From the NCBI GenBank assembly GCA_902621305.1, contig CACNLM010000007.1, positions 19,900 to 83,899 of the forward strand: a stretch of DNA of 64,000 bases. Direction: 5' to 3'. Of this stretch, positions 27,453-37,254 are shown piece by piece. The stretch's first letter is position 1. Each line of letters starts with the position of its first letter. A program made the position numbers and the translations under genes. The DNA is from an uncultured Alphaproteobacteria bacterium. GTDB taxonomy: Bacteria; Pseudomonadota; Alphaproteobacteria; HIMB59; GCA-002718135. Below the pieces are notes generated by a model. The model was not told where the DNA came from. It ran no database searches and saw only the letters and a list, made by a program, of their open reading frames with translations.

Positions 27453-29645
27453 TTAATCAAATTTAAGATTTTTATTAAAATATTTAGGGACTTTTTTTCC
27501 TGCCTGAGCTCTTTTTCCCATCCAAAACTCAACATCTTCTAACTTTCTATTCTTAGAGCCAGTGCTCCATTCTAATCCATCTTCAATAGTTAACTGAGTG
27601 ACATCGGATAAAAAATCATTTTTCTTAATTTTAATTAATTGAACTCCTCCACCCTTTTGTAATTTTGGCAAAGCATCAATTTCAAAAATTAACATTTTTT
27701 GTAACTTTGTAACGCAAGCTATATATTTTTTTGAAAGATTTAATACTTTAATAACTACATCATTATTTTTTAAATTAAATAATTGCTTACCTTTCTTTTG
27801 GTTAGTTACAAGAGTTTCAGTATTACTAATAAATCCTTTGCCATTTTTGGATACAATTAAGAGCTCTTCATCGATTGATGAAAGTAATCCAGTAACCTTA
27901 TCATTTGGCATACTATCGACAAAATAAATAAATGATTTAGGATTACTATTTCCACCAGGTAGAATATTTGGATCTATAGTGTAAACTTTACCAGAAGAAA
28001 CAAACAAAAGTATTTTTTGATTTGAATTTAAATGAACTGAAAATAGATTTTCTTTTTTTATTTTTTCAATTGCCTTTTCATCAGTTATCTCTTTAATTCT
28101 CTTGAGCTGAAAATCTTTATTAATGATAACGGTGAATTTTTCAATTTCTTTAAATTCATCAATACTAATATCAATATCATTATTTTGTTCTGATGAAATT
28201 AAAGATTTTCTCTCCTTTATATCAGTATCTAAATCACCCTTTATAAGATCTAATTCACTTACTATAAATTTGTCTAATGTTTTTTTATCTTTTATTAATT
28301 TGTTAAGGTATTTTAATTCTTCATTTAATTTTTGGATTTCATCTTTAATATTTTTCTCATCAATCTTTCTAAGAGATCCTAAACGCATACTTAAAATAGA
28401 ATCACATTGTAAATCAGATAATTTATATTTTTTTATTAATTCTTTTTTGGGATTATCTTTTGTTCTTATTATTTTTATTATAGAATTTAAATTTTTAAAG
28501 ACAATTTGATAACCTTTAAGAATTTCTAGTCTCTTTTTAATTTTTTCTATATTAAATTTTGATTTTCTTTTAATTGTAACTTTTCGATGTTCTAAAAAAT
28601 TAGAAAGTATTTCGATAATTCCAATTTGTTTAGGCTCTATACCATCAATTAAAACATTAAAATTACAAGAGTATTTAATTGATAGGTCAGTTAATTTAAA
28701 ACATAAGCTTATCAATTTTTCGGCATCAATATTTCTGGTCTTTGGTTTTAAGACAATTCTAATATTTTCATCTGACTCATCAACTACATCATCAAGAGGT
28801 AATTTTTTATTATTTATATTATTAGCAAGTTGTTCGATTATCTTAACTTTATTTACTTGATATGGTATTTCAATAATAATGATTTGATATAAGCCATTTT
28901 TTAATTCTTCTATTTGGTATTTGGCATTAATATTAAATGAGCCCTTACCATTCTTATAAATTTGTTTTTTTTCATTGCTATCTAAAATTATTTCACCACC
29001 TGTGGGAAGATCTGGTCCATGAATAATTTTTAAAATTTCAGTTAGTGAAGCTTTATCTTTTTTTATTTTTAATTTTAATGCATCAATTAATTCAACAATA
29101 TTATGAGGAGGAATGTTTGTAGCCATGCCTACAGCTATCCCCATTGCTCCATTAATTAAAATATTAGGAAGCTGAGATGGTAGAACTACTGGTTCTAAAT
29201 TTTGACCATCGTAATTATCTTTAAAATCTACAGAGTTTTCTTCGATGCCGTCGAAAAAATAATTTGTATAATCTTGTAATCTTGCTTCTGTGTACCGCAT
29301 TGCTGCAGGGTTATCTCCATCAATATTTCCAAAATTACCCTGACCATCTACTAATGTAATTCTTGTAGAAAAATCCTGCGCCATTCTTACCAAACTATCA
29401 TAAATAGCTTGATCTCCATGAGGATGAAATTTACCCATTACATCACCAACAATTCTTGCACATTTTTTATAACTTGAACTTTTGAAAAGTTTAAGTTGAT
29501 ACATTGAATAAATTATTCTGCGGTGAACAGGTTTTAAACCATCTCTTACATCGGGTAACGACCTTGAAACGATAGTTGATATTGCATAAGAAAGATATTT
29601 TTCACTAAGAATAGTATTTAAATTGGATTCAATAATTTTGTTCAT
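27453..29645 (-). CDS. parC: DNA topoisomerase IV subunit A
   Basis: ParC is the DNA-cleaving subunit of topoisomerase IV, which decatenates daughter chromosomes. The 730-residue protein has the breakage-reunion domain with MRYTEARL carrying the active-site tyrosine. RSLPDVRDGLKPVHRRI is near the N-terminus. The beta-propeller C-terminal region has only weak repeats. Size and the era-recO-parC order separate it from GyrA. Its start overlaps recO by 17 bp. Confidence 0.94.
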   Translation of the reverse strand: MNKIIESNLNTILSEKYLSYAISTIVSRSLPDVRDGLKPVHRRIIYSMYQLKLFKSSSYKKCARIVGDVMGKFHPHGDQAIYDSLVRMAQDFSTRITLVDGQGNFGNIDGDNPAAMRYTEARLQDYTNYFFDGIEENSVDFKDNYDGQNLEPVVLPSQLPNILINGAMGIAVGMATNIPPHNIVELIDALKLKIKKDKASLTEILKIIHGPDLPTGGEIILDSNEKKQIYKNGKGSFNINAKYQIEELKNGLYQIIIIEIPYQVNKVKIIEQLANNINNKKLPLDDVVDESDENIRIVLKPKTRNIDAEKLISLCFKLTDLSIKYSCNFNVLIDGIEPKQIGIIEILSNFLEHRKVTIKRKSKFNIEKIKKRLEILKGYQIVFKNLNSIIKIIRTKDNPKKELIKKYKLSDLQCDSILSMRLGSLRKIDEKNIKDEIQKLNEELKYLNKLIKDKKTLDKFIVSELDLIKGDLDTDIKERKSLISSEQNNDIDISIDEFKEIEKFTVIINKDFQLKRIKEITDEKAIEKIKKENLFSVHLNSNQKILLFVSSGKVYTIDPNILPGGNSNPKSFIYFVDSMPNDKVTGLLSSIDEELLIVSKNGKGFISNTETLVTNQKKGKQLFNLKNNDVVIKVLNLSKKYIACVTKLQKMLIFEIDALPKLQKGGGVQLIKIKKNDFLSDVTQLTIEDGLEWSTGSKNRKLEDVEFWMGKRAQAGKKVPKYFNKNLKFD

Positions 29646-30345
29646 TTTTTTCTAAAAAACTGATTATGTTTTTCTTAAATAAAATATACTGATTTGGCAA
29701 TTTATGATTTAAATTTGATAAATGATTTTTAATAAAAATAATTTCAAAAATTTTAAAAAAATTATTCAATGAGTTATAATCGAATATAACATTTGAATTA
29801 TTCACAAAAAGGTGATGAGGAAAATCAATAGTATAGTTTGAGTAATTTTCTTTAAATTCTAAAGTATCTGTATCAAAATAGCTGAATCTTCTATTGTTAA
29901 CATAATCTAATTCGTATCCAATATATTTAAGTAAATCAAATAAGTAGATACAAAAAAAATTTAACCATTTTTTTTTATTAATCATAATTTCTAAAAACTC
30001 TTTAGAAATTTTATATATTTGGTTTATTTTCTGTCCTTCAATTACCGCAGCATTGATTAAAGACACAACAGAAAGTAGGCAGCTTAGTTTATATTTATCA
30101 TTAATCATACTTGATAAATAGGGTTTTGATAATTCAGCTTTTATTGATGGTGGGCGACTCCCAATGTATGTCACATCAAAATTTAAAAAAAAACCAAGTT
30201 GCATTATATTTTTCTTATTTTTTGAGAGCCCTCCGTATACAATTCCTGAGAATACTTCATCCGTATCTGATAAAAATTTAATTAATAGATCATTATCTTT
30301 GAAAACTTTTGAATGTATAAGTATTCCGTTAAATTTTTTTTGCAT
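29629..30345 (-). CDS. recO: DNA repair protein RecO
   Basis: RecO helps load RecA on SSB-coated gaps in the RecFOR pathway. The 238-residue protein begins with the OB-fold GILIHSKVFKDNDLLIKFLSD and continues with the helical part including KPYLSSMINDKYKL. The C-terminal zinc cysteines seen in some RecO proteins are not evident. It overlaps era upstream and parC downstream by 17 bp each. Confidence 0.88.
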   Translation of the reverse strand: MQKKFNGILIHSKVFKDNDLLIKFLSDTDEVFSGIVYGGLSKNKKNIMQLGFFLNFDVTYIGSRPPSIKAELSKPYLSSMINDKYKLSCLLSVVSLINAAVIEGQKINQIYKISKEFLEIMINKKKWLNFFCIYLFDLLKYIGYELDYVNNRRFSYFDTDTLEFKENYSNYTIDFPHHLFVNNSNVIFDYNSLNNFFKIFEIIFIKNHLSNLNHKLPNQYILFKKNIISFLEKNEQNY

Positions 30346-31186
30346 CTGATAAAATAATATTGATATAAAGATGAGTTTTTACATGTAAAATATTAGAAAT
30401 TTCTTTTTGACTTTTTATTCTAATATCTTTTATTTTGGATCCTTTCCTACCCAATAATATTTTTTTGTATCTGTTATTTCTAATAATAATATCTTGCTTT
30501 ATTTTTAGCTGTCCATTTTTCAAATATTTAAAAGTTTTATTAGTTACTTCTATATTATATGGAATTTCTTTATGAATTAATGATAGTATTTCATTTCTTG
30601 TACATTCATTGGTGATAAAAATATCATCTTTGTCTGTGATTTCATCATCCTTATATAACCACCTTCCATATTTCGATTTTTGTAAAAGATAAACAATTAA
30701 ATTTTCAAAACCTAATTTTTTTTTTGCTGATATGTTAAAAAATTTCTCTATTTTATATTTTTCTGTAATTAATTTTATATGCTTAAGTAAATTTTCAGCT
30801 TTTATTAAATCGGTTTTATTAAAAATAATTGAAATATTTTTTTTTAATTCATAAAGTTTAGGAAAGTCATTTTTTAAATCATTTAATACAATCCTTTTTG
30901 AATCAATTAAATACAAAATAATATCTGATTGATTTAAGCCTTCCCATAAATTTTTCTTCAATTTAGTTTTTTGAGATTTATTATCTCTGAGAAAGCTAAT
31001 ACCAGGTGTATCATATAGAACTAGTTGGGTATTTTTAATATTAACAATACCAATTACAAAATCTTCAGTAGTATTAATTTTTTTGTTTGTTATTGAAATT
31101 TTCTCACCAACAAGGTTATTTAATAGAGTTGATTTACCTGCATTAGTCTTACCGACAAGACTAATTTTTAATATTTTTCTTTTCAT
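30329..31186 (-). CDS. era: GTPase Era
   Basis: Era is an essential GTPase that binds the 3' end of 16S rRNA during 30S maturation. The 285-residue protein has G1 GKTNAGKSTLLN, G3 YDTPG and G4 NKTD. A C-terminal KH domain includes LLGRKGSKIKDIRIKSQ. It overlaps rnc by 26 bp, a conserved pairing of two rRNA-processing proteins. Confidence 0.95.
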   Translation of the reverse strand: MKRKILKISLVGKTNAGKSTLLNNLVGEKISITNKKINTTEDFVIGIVNIKNTQLVLYDTPGISFLRDNKSQKTKLKKNLWEGLNQSDIILYLIDSKRIVLNDLKNDFPKLYELKKNISIIFNKTDLIKAENLLKHIKLITEKYKIEKFFNISAKKKLGFENLIVYLLQKSKYGRWLYKDDEITDKDDIFITNECTRNEILSLIHKEIPYNIEVTNKTFKYLKNGQLKIKQDIIIRNNRYKKILLGRKGSKIKDIRIKSQKEISNILHVKTHLYINIILSDAKKI

Positions 31187-31868
31187 TAATTTTTTTTAAT
31201 GCAATTTCTGCGGCATTTCTCTCTGCCTCTCTTATTGAAGTACCCTTTGAATTAATCTTATTTAAATTTACCACTTTAACTGAAACAGTGAATGTGGGTG
31301 AATGAGGTGGTCCTTCTTTTTTAATTAATTTATATTCAGGAAGTTTTTTATAAAGTTGTTGTGAAATTTCTTGTAATAATGTTTTTGGGTCTAAGGTTTT
31401 AGAAACTTCAATATCTAGATATTTTGACCAAAATTTAGTTATAAAATCAAATGAGTGATTATATCCTCCATCTATAAATATTGCTCCAATTAATGATTCA
31501 ACTGAATCTGAAAAAATTGAATTTAACATTTTATTATTTTTTTTCTTAAAATTGTACAGGAGCACATCTTCTATTTGTAACTCTTGTGAAATTTTAAACA
31601 AAAATTTTTTTTGAACTAAATAAGAATATTTTTTTGATAAATCACCCTCATTAAACTTTTTATATTTTGAAAATAATAAATTTGCTATTATTAATCCTAG
31701 AACTCTATCACCTAAAAATTCAAATCTTTCAAATTCATTGATTTTAATTTTTGTTTCATTTTCTAAATAAAAACTTGGGTGAGTTAGAGATTGAATTAAC
31801 AATTTGTTATTTTTAAACTTATAATTAATTTTTTTTTCAAATAATTTGAGTTTTTTAATATCTATCAT
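31161..31868 (-). CDS. rnc: Ribonuclease III
   Basis: RNase III cuts double-stranded RNA in rRNA and mRNA processing. The 235-residue protein has the catalytic signature ERFEFLGDRVLGLIIANLL (about 45-63). The second acidic site is SVESLIGAIFIDGG. A C-terminal double-stranded RNA-binding domain (about 155-230) ends REAERNAAEIALKKI. The start overlaps lepB by 4 bp. Confidence 0.96.
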   Translation of the reverse strand: MIDIKKLKLFEKKINYKFKNNKLLIQSLTHPSFYLENETKIKINEFERFEFLGDRVLGLIIANLLFSKYKKFNEGDLSKKYSYLVQKKFLFKISQELQIEDVLLYNFKKKNNKMLNSIFSDSVESLIGAIFIDGGYNHSFDFITKFWSKYLDIEVSKTLDPKTLLQEISQQLYKKLPEYKLIKKEGPPHSPTFTVSVKVVNLNKINSKGTSIREAERNAAEIALKKINEKKNIKN

Positions 31869-32599
31869 AGAATTTTTTTAAAAATTCTTTCATATCTAAT
31901 TGAGCTTGGCCATTTCCATATCTGTAAAAATCTTGCATTTTCTAAAGAAAAGAAAATAAACTGAGCTTTACCAACTAAATTTTCATAAGGAATGAAACCA
32001 ACTGTACTAATAAATCTACTATCTTGTGAATTATCTCTATTATCACCCATTACAAAGAAATGATTTTCTGGGACATTAAATAACTGGGTATTATCAGCTA
32101 TACCATTATCAGTAATATCAAGTATATTTATCTCTTTGTTAAAAAAAAATTCATTATACATCCTTACTCTTTTATTACTCGTTGTATTATCTGTATCTAT
32201 AAAATCATTTAATCTTTTTCTAAAGATTTCTGATCCATTAATAAAAATAATACCATTTTTAATTTCTATTTTATCGCCAGGTAGACCAATAACTCTTTTA
32301 ATATAATCAGTTCTATTATTTTCAGGGGTTTTAAAAACTACTACATCACCTCTTTCAGGTATATTTGAAAAAATTTTTCCTGGTATCAAAGGTATTGAAA
32401 ATGGAAGGGAATGTTTAGAAAAACCATATGAATATTTTGAAACAAAAATAAAATCTCCAACAAGGAGATTTGGTTTCATTGATCCTGAAGGTATATTGAA
32501 TGGCTCAAATATAAATGATCTAATTAGCAAAGCAATAAAGATTGCTATAAGTATTGATTTCAAATTACCAAAAAAACTATTTTTTTTTGATTTAGTCAT
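31865..32599 (-). CDS. lepB: Signal peptidase I
   Basis: LepB cleaves signal peptides on the outer face of the inner membrane. The 244-residue protein has one N-terminal membrane segment (about 13-30). The nucleophile is S40 in IPSGSMKPNL, and the general base is K101 in YIKRVIGLPGD. The box MGDNRDNSQDSR is also present. It is the expected partner for exported proteins here such as proteorhodopsin and DctP. It overlaps acpS by 8 bp. Confidence 0.96.
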   Translation of the reverse strand: MTKSKKNSFFGNLKSILIAIFIALLIRSFIFEPFNIPSGSMKPNLLVGDFIFVSKYSYGFSKHSLPFSIPLIPGKIFSNIPERGDVVVFKTPENNRTDYIKRVIGLPGDKIEIKNGIIFINGSEIFRKRLNDFIDTDNTTSNKRVRMYNEFFFNKEINILDITDNGIADNTQLFNVPENHFFVMGDNRDNSQDSRFISTVGFIPYENLVGKAQFIFFSLENARFLQIWKWPSSIRYERIFKKIL

Positions 32600-32978
32600 A
32601 AATTATCACATTTGCTATTGCGTATTTTTTTTCATCAGAAAGTGATATTTCAATTTGTGTATTAGAATTTTTATTCATATTTTTAAAAAATTTCATTGCT
32701 TTACCATGAAGTTTAATAAACGGTTTACCATATTGGTTATTTCCAACTTCAATATCTTTCCAAAATACACCTCTAGCCAGACCTGTACCTAAGGCTTTAG
32801 CGCAAGCTTCTTTCGCAGCGTATCTTTTTGCATAAGATTCTAATGAATTTAGTCTTTTTTCTGATCTTTCTATCTCAGAGATACTAAAACATCTTTTTTT
32901 AAATCTATTACCATATTTATCTATTACTCTTCTTATTCTATTAATATCAATAATATCAATTCCATTACCATAAATCAT
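32592..32978 (-). CDS. acpS: Holo-[acyl-carrier-protein] synthase
   Basis: AcpS attaches phosphopantetheine to acyl carrier protein. The 128-residue protein has the metal-binding motif GNGIDIIDINRIRR at the N-terminus and the second motif RYAAKEACAKALGTG. pdxJ usually precedes acpS in alphaproteobacteria; here acpS follows spoT after 2 bp and pdxJ is absent. Confidence 0.96.
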   Translation of the reverse strand: MIYGNGIDIIDINRIRRVIDKYGNRFKKRCFSISEIERSEKRLNSLESYAKRYAAKEACAKALGTGLARGVFWKDIEVGNNQYGKPFIKLHGKAMKFFKNMNKNSNTQIEISLSDEKKYAIANVIIYD

Positions 32979-32980
32979 AT

Positions 32981-35104
32981 CTAACCTTTTAATCTCTCTA
33001 AAGAGGATACTTCTTTTTCCATTCTTAATGCTGCAATTATATTTTGTAAATGATTAGTGTCTCTAACCTCAATGTCTATTATAATCTCAAAAAAATCAGG
33101 TTTCCTTACTGAAAAAAGAATATTTGAAATATTACCATTATTTTTTGCAATAACTGTTGTAACTTTTCCGAGACTTCCGGGCTTATTAAATAATACAACA
33201 ACAATTCTTGCATTGGATACTGTCTCTAAATTACTTTGATTATCCCAAGAGATATTTAGCCATCTATCTGGAGCATCTTGATATGATGTAAGTGTGTCAC
33301 AATCAAGTGTGTGAACTGCAACACCAATTCCTGCAGTTACTATACCAACGATACTATCTCCTTTTAAAGGAGAACAACAACCAGCCAGATGATAAGACAT
33401 TCCAGCAGTTAATCCTTTTAATTTTATAGGATTTTGAGTATTTTCATTAAATTTTGAAACTGGAATATAATTATACTCAGGATAAATTTTTTTAATTACA
33501 GAAAGTGCTGTAATTTCACCTGAGCCAATTAAGGCATATAAATCGTTTATTGATTTATATTTATAATCATCCAATATTTTTTGTTCAGTTTTTTTATTGA
33601 ATTCATAATTTTCTTTTTGAAAATAATTTATTAATATTTCTCTACCAAATATTATATACTCTTCTTTCTTCTTAAATTTAAAAAATCTTCTTAGTTGTGA
33701 TTTTACCTTTGTTGTTACTGCAAATCTCTGCCATAAAGGGGAAGGTTGTGATGACTCTGAAGTAATAATTTCTATTTGATCGCCATTATTTAAAATCGTT
33801 TTTAATGGCTGTAACTTATCATTAATTTTAGCTGCTACACATTTATCACCTATCTGACTATGTATTGCGTATGCAAAATCTACAGGAGTTGCATTTTTAG
33901 GTAATTCTATAAGATCTCCTTTTGGAGTAAAAACAAAAATGTCGTTCTGAAAAACTTTTAATTTTGAGTTTTGAATTAATTCATCTTGAGTAACTGATGA
34001 ATTCATTGAATCTACTAAATCATGTACCCACTTATATTCTTTTGCGTCTTTTTCTTTTATTTTTTTTGGATCTTTGTATTTCCAATGAGAAGCAACACCA
34101 AAATCAGCAATTTGATCCATTATGTTTGAACGAAATTGAATTTCAATTTTTTTATTTTTTGGCCCCATTACCGAAGTATGCAATGCCCTATAACCATTTG
34201 ATTTTGGAGCAGAAATAAAATCTTTAAATCTACCTTGAATATAGGGATATTGTCTATGGATTATACCTAAACATCTATAACATTCCCTAGTTGAATTAGT
34301 AATAACTCTGAAAGCCATAATATCTGAAAGTTGCTCAAAAGAAATATTTTTATTTTTAATCTTATTCCATATTGAATATGGAGACTTAATTCTGCCTTCT
34401 ACTTTACAAAATAAGTCTTCCTGAAAAAAAATATTTTTTAACTCATATCTAATTTCATCAACAATATTATCGTCTTTCGATTTTAAATATTCCAATCTTT
34501 CTATTATAGTTTTTTTTGCATCAGGATTTATTATTTCAAATGAGATATCTTCTAATTCATCTTGCCATTCCTTCATTCCTAATCTTTGAGCTAAAGGAGC
34601 AAAAACTTCCAAAGTTTCCAAAGCAATTTTAGTTTTTTTATTTTCATTTTTTATAAATTGAATAGTTCTCATATTATGTAACCTATCAGCCAATTTAACT
34701 AAAATAACTCTAAGATCTCTTGTGGTAGCTAAAATTAATTTTTTATAATTCTCACCAAATTTCTGATTTTTAACCTTTAAGGAATATTTATTTATTTTTG
34801 TAAGACCTTCTACTAGCTCAACTATTTGAGGACCAAAGTTTTTGTTTATTTCATTAATATTTAAATTTGTATCTTCTAAAGTATCATGTAGCAGACCTGC
34901 AACTATGGAGTCTGCATCTAATTTTATAGAAGTTAATATTTTTGCTACTTCTAAAGGATGCGTAATAAATGGATCTCCGGACTTCCTAAGCTGATTACTA
35001 TGTGCTTCTTCACTTAAAATTAGTGCATGCTTAACTTTATTTTTTTCATCAGAACTTAAATAGGAGGTAATTAATTCTATTTCTTTGTGAATTGCTTTTA
35101 CCAT
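32981..35104 (-). CDS. spoT: Bifunctional (p)ppGpp synthetase/hydrolase
   Basis: This RelA/SpoT enzyme makes and breaks the starvation signal (p)ppGpp. The 707-residue protein has an intact hydrolase HD site (H73, D74 in LLHDTLEDT) and synthetase motifs near residues 288-312 (RFKDFISAPKSNGYRALHT). TGS is near 390-450 (VFTPKGDLIELPKNATPVDF). A zinc-finger-like segment CCSPLKGD and a C-terminal ACT domain follow. All domains are present, so it is a full Rel-type enzyme. It likely is the only stringent-response protein, but that needs the genome. Confidence 0.95.
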   Translation of the reverse strand: MVKAIHKEIELITSYLSSDEKNKVKHALILSEEAHSNQLRKSGDPFITHPLEVAKILTSIKLDADSIVAGLLHDTLEDTNLNINEINKNFGPQIVELVEGLTKINKYSLKVKNQKFGENYKKLILATTRDLRVILVKLADRLHNMRTIQFIKNENKKTKIALETLEVFAPLAQRLGMKEWQDELEDISFEIINPDAKKTIIERLEYLKSKDDNIVDEIRYELKNIFFQEDLFCKVEGRIKSPYSIWNKIKNKNISFEQLSDIMAFRVITNSTRECYRCLGIIHRQYPYIQGRFKDFISAPKSNGYRALHTSVMGPKNKKIEIQFRSNIMDQIADFGVASHWKYKDPKKIKEKDAKEYKWVHDLVDSMNSSVTQDELIQNSKLKVFQNDIFVFTPKGDLIELPKNATPVDFAYAIHSQIGDKCVAAKINDKLQPLKTILNNGDQIEIITSESSQPSPLWQRFAVTTKVKSQLRRFFKFKKKEEYIIFGREILINYFQKENYEFNKKTEQKILDDYKYKSINDLYALIGSGEITALSVIKKIYPEYNYIPVSKFNENTQNPIKLKGLTAGMSYHLAGCCSPLKGDSIVGIVTAGIGVAVHTLDCDTLTSYQDAPDRWLNISWDNQSNLETVSNARIVVVLFNKPGSLGKVTTVIAKNNGNISNILFSVRKPDFFEIIIDIEVRDTNHLQNIIAALRMEKEVSSLERLKG

Positions 35105-35148
35105 AAATAATTTTTAAATTATTTACTTTATATTATAAATTTGATTTA

Positions 35149-35562
35149 TTATAAATTTTGTGTTGAGTCTTCATTTGATGAACTTTCTAAAATCTCCTCA
35201 GAAGTTTCTTCAGTATTTTTAACAATAGACTGATTATCATTTTCATGCTGAGAATTGTTAAGTATCGTTTCATCTTCTTGCAATTGATTTACATCACTAT
35301 TGTCCTCAATTTCATTTATATCATCATCTTCACTAAAAGTATTAGTTTGATATTCCTCTATAAGATCATTTTTTAATTGTTCTTTTGTGAGACTTTCTTC
35401 AGCTATCTCTCTTAAAGCAATTACTGTATTTTTATCATTATCAATTTCGACGGTAGGACTTTCACCTGAAAATAATTTTCTTGCTCTATTAGAAGCAATA
35501 AGTACTAATTCAAATCTACTAGGAAATTTATCAATACAATCTTCTACTGTAATTCTTGCCAT
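35149..35562 (-). CDS. rpoZ: RNA polymerase omega subunit with acidic tail
   Basis: Omega stabilises the beta' subunit. Residues 1-70 are the conserved core, with [20 protein letters not shown] and the [15 protein letters not shown] helix. The remaining ~65 residues are strongly acidic and low in complexity ([14 protein letters not shown] and similar). This makes 137 residues, compared with 91 in E. coli. Pairing with spoT is standard. The tail is probably disordered. Confidence 0.95.
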   Translation of the reverse strand: MARITVEDCIDKFPSRFELVLIASNRARKLFSGESPTVEIDNDKNTVIALREIAEESLTKEQLKNDLIEEYQTNTFSEDDDINEIEDNSDVNQLQEDETILNNSQHENDNQSIVKNTEETSEEILESSSNEDSTQNL

Positions 35563-35600
35563 AAAGGGCTTATAGTGATGTAATTTTAAAAGTAAATAGT

Positions 35601-36047
35601 TTAATTATTTTTAAGCATTCTTTGCTTTTTTAGGTTCCAATCTCTTTGTTTAATCATCTCCCGTTTGTCTATTTTTTTTATTCCCTTTGCAATTCCACAT
35701 GTTAGCTTAGCATATCCATTATCTGAAAAATATAAAGATAGTGGAATTATTGTAGAGCCACCCTGTTTAATTGAAGCAGATATTTTATTGAATTCTTTTT
35801 TGGAAACTAATAATTTTCTATACCTACTAGGATTATAATTATTATCATTTGAATTTTCATATTTTTTTATAAATGAATTTGAAAGCCATAATTCTCCGTT
35901 TTGCTCTATGACATATGATCCTCTTATAGATCCAGTATTTTTTCTCAAGGACTTAACTTCTGATCCAGTTAAAACTAAACCTGCCTCAATTTTATTTGAT
36001 ATTGAAAAACTATGTTTCGCCTTTTTATTAGAAGCTACTATTTTCAT
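35601..36047 (-). CDS. smpB: SsrA-binding protein SmpB
   Basis: SmpB carries tmRNA to stalled ribosomes for trans-translation. The 148-residue protein has the N-terminal [19 protein letters not shown] and TGSEVKSLR. The RNA-binding core and the C-terminal basic tail [20 protein letters not shown] follow. It abuts dapA with no gap. No tmRNA gene was seen in this window. Confidence 0.96.
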   Translation of the reverse strand: MKIVASNKKAKHSFSISNKIEAGLVLTGSEVKSLRKNTGSIRGSYVIEQNGELWLSNSFIKKYENSNDNNYNPSRYRKLLVSKKEFNKISASIKQGGSTIIPLSLYFSDNGYAKLTCGIAKGIKKIDKREMIKQRDWNLKKQRMLKNN

Positions 36048-36920
36048 TTATAATAAAAGTAATTCTTTAAGAGTCTTTTTAACTTCTTTTTTTGTACTTT
36101 CTTCAATTTTATATAATGGCAATCTTGTATCTTCTTTACATAATCCTAATAATGATGCTGCATATTTTACTGGTCCAGGACTAGATTCAATAAATAATGC
36201 ATTGTGCAATGAAGATAATTTTAAATTTATTTCTTGGGCTTTAGTTATATTTCCTTCTTGCCAAGCGATATGCATTTCTGAACATAATCTTGGAGCTACA
36301 TTGGCTGTTACTGAAATACAACCATGGCCACCTTGAGCTAAATATGCTAGTGAAGTTCCATCTTCACCTGATAGATAACAAAAATTTCTTTGAATATATT
36401 TTCTAGTGAGCAATGGTCTAAATAAGTCATTGGTTGCATCCTTAACTCCAATGATATTTTTTACTTTAGATAACTCAACCATTGTTTCTATGGTCATATC
36501 GACTATGGATCTCCCAGGTATATTATAAATAATTATAGGAATATTAGACATATCTGCAATTTTTTTAAAATGTTCATACAATCCAGATTGTGTTGGTTTA
36601 TTATAATAAGGTGTAACAACTAATGCTGCGTCAGCTCCAGAGCTTTCTGCATGTTTTGTATATTCTATAGCTTCAAGAGTATTATTTGAGCCTGTGCCAG
36701 CGATAACTGGAACTCTTTTATCTGAAACTCTTATGGCCTCCTCTATGATCTTTTTATGTTCTTCATGTGAAAGTGTAGGCGATTCACCAGTAGTTCCACA
36801 AGGTACTATTCCATTTGAACCATTGTCGATCAAATAATTTAAAACTTTTGCAAAAGAGTCATAATCAACATCATTACCATCAAATGGTGTTATAACAGCA
36901 GGTATACTTCCTTTAAACAT
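36048..36920 (-). CDS. dapA: 4-hydroxy-tetrahydrodipicolinate synthase
   Basis: DapA condenses pyruvate with aspartate semialdehyde, the first committed step to lysine and diaminopimelate. The 290-residue protein has the Schiff-base lysine K160 in IIGVKDATND. CGTTGESPTLSHEEHK and TPYYNKPTQSGLYEHF are also present. It begins the eleven-gene minus run to parC. The ATG lies only 6 bp from the 3' CCA of tRNA-Ser, so the mRNA must arise by processing of a tRNA-mRNA precursor or be leaderless. Confidence 0.97.
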   Translation of the reverse strand: MFKGSIPAVITPFDGNDVDYDSFAKVLNYLIDNGSNGIVPCGTTGESPTLSHEEHKKIIEEAIRVSDKRVPVIAGTGSNNTLEAIEYTKHAESSGADAALVVTPYYNKPTQSGLYEHFKKIADMSNIPIIIYNIPGRSIVDMTIETMVELSKVKNIIGVKDATNDLFRPLLTRKYIQRNFCYLSGEDGTSLAYLAQGGHGCISVTANVAPRLCSEMHIAWQEGNITKAQEINLKLSSLHNALFIESSPGPVKYAASLLGLCKEDTRLPLYKIEESTKKEVKKTLKELLLL

Positions 36921-36926
36921 ATTAGA

Positions 36927-37018
36927 TGGCGGAGAGAGAGGGATTCGAACCCTCGGAAGGAATTACTTCCTTCGCAGGTTTAGCAAACCTGTGGTTTAAG
37001 CCACTCACCCATCTCTCC
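36927..37018 (-). tRNA. tRNA-Ser (anticodon GCU)
   Basis: A 92-nt class II tRNA on the minus strand has the acceptor stem GGAGAGA/TCTCTCC. The anticodon loop UUGCUAA gives GCU. It has a long variable arm (GAAGGAA/TTCCTTC), a GTTCGAATC T-loop, G73 and an encoded CCA. Its first 42 nt are duplicated in degenerate form at 39518-39559. Confidence 0.97.
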
Positions 37019-37254
37019 TGTTGTTTATTCATAGTACTTATAGTGATGTAATAACGAAAATAGACTGGAATCTCAACATTATTTGATTAATATTTTAAAT
37101 ATTGTTAACAATAAAGCAATTATCAAAAAATCATTTCTTATCTTAAAGTTATATAATCATTTTACCCATGGCCTACCCGAAATTTTTATAAAATTAGAGG
37201 TTATTAAATCATCTTTCTTTAGTAGTTTGCTTATTTGAACTCTGGCAAATTTGA
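37019..37254. other. Intergenic region between tRNA-Ser and the HupE-like gene
   Basis: These 236 bp must hold the tRNA-Ser promoter on the minus strand. Just after the HupE-like stop, one minus-strand frame stays open for about 35 codons without a start (it contains KISGRPWVK) and then stops. It could be the tail of a lost gene. I see no other structure. Confidence 0.4.

Noticed and set aside
37150..37254. Minus-strand peptide with KISGRPWVK after the HupE-like stop
   Set aside because: No start codon in frame and only about 35 codons; kept as a note in the intergenic entry, not as a gene.
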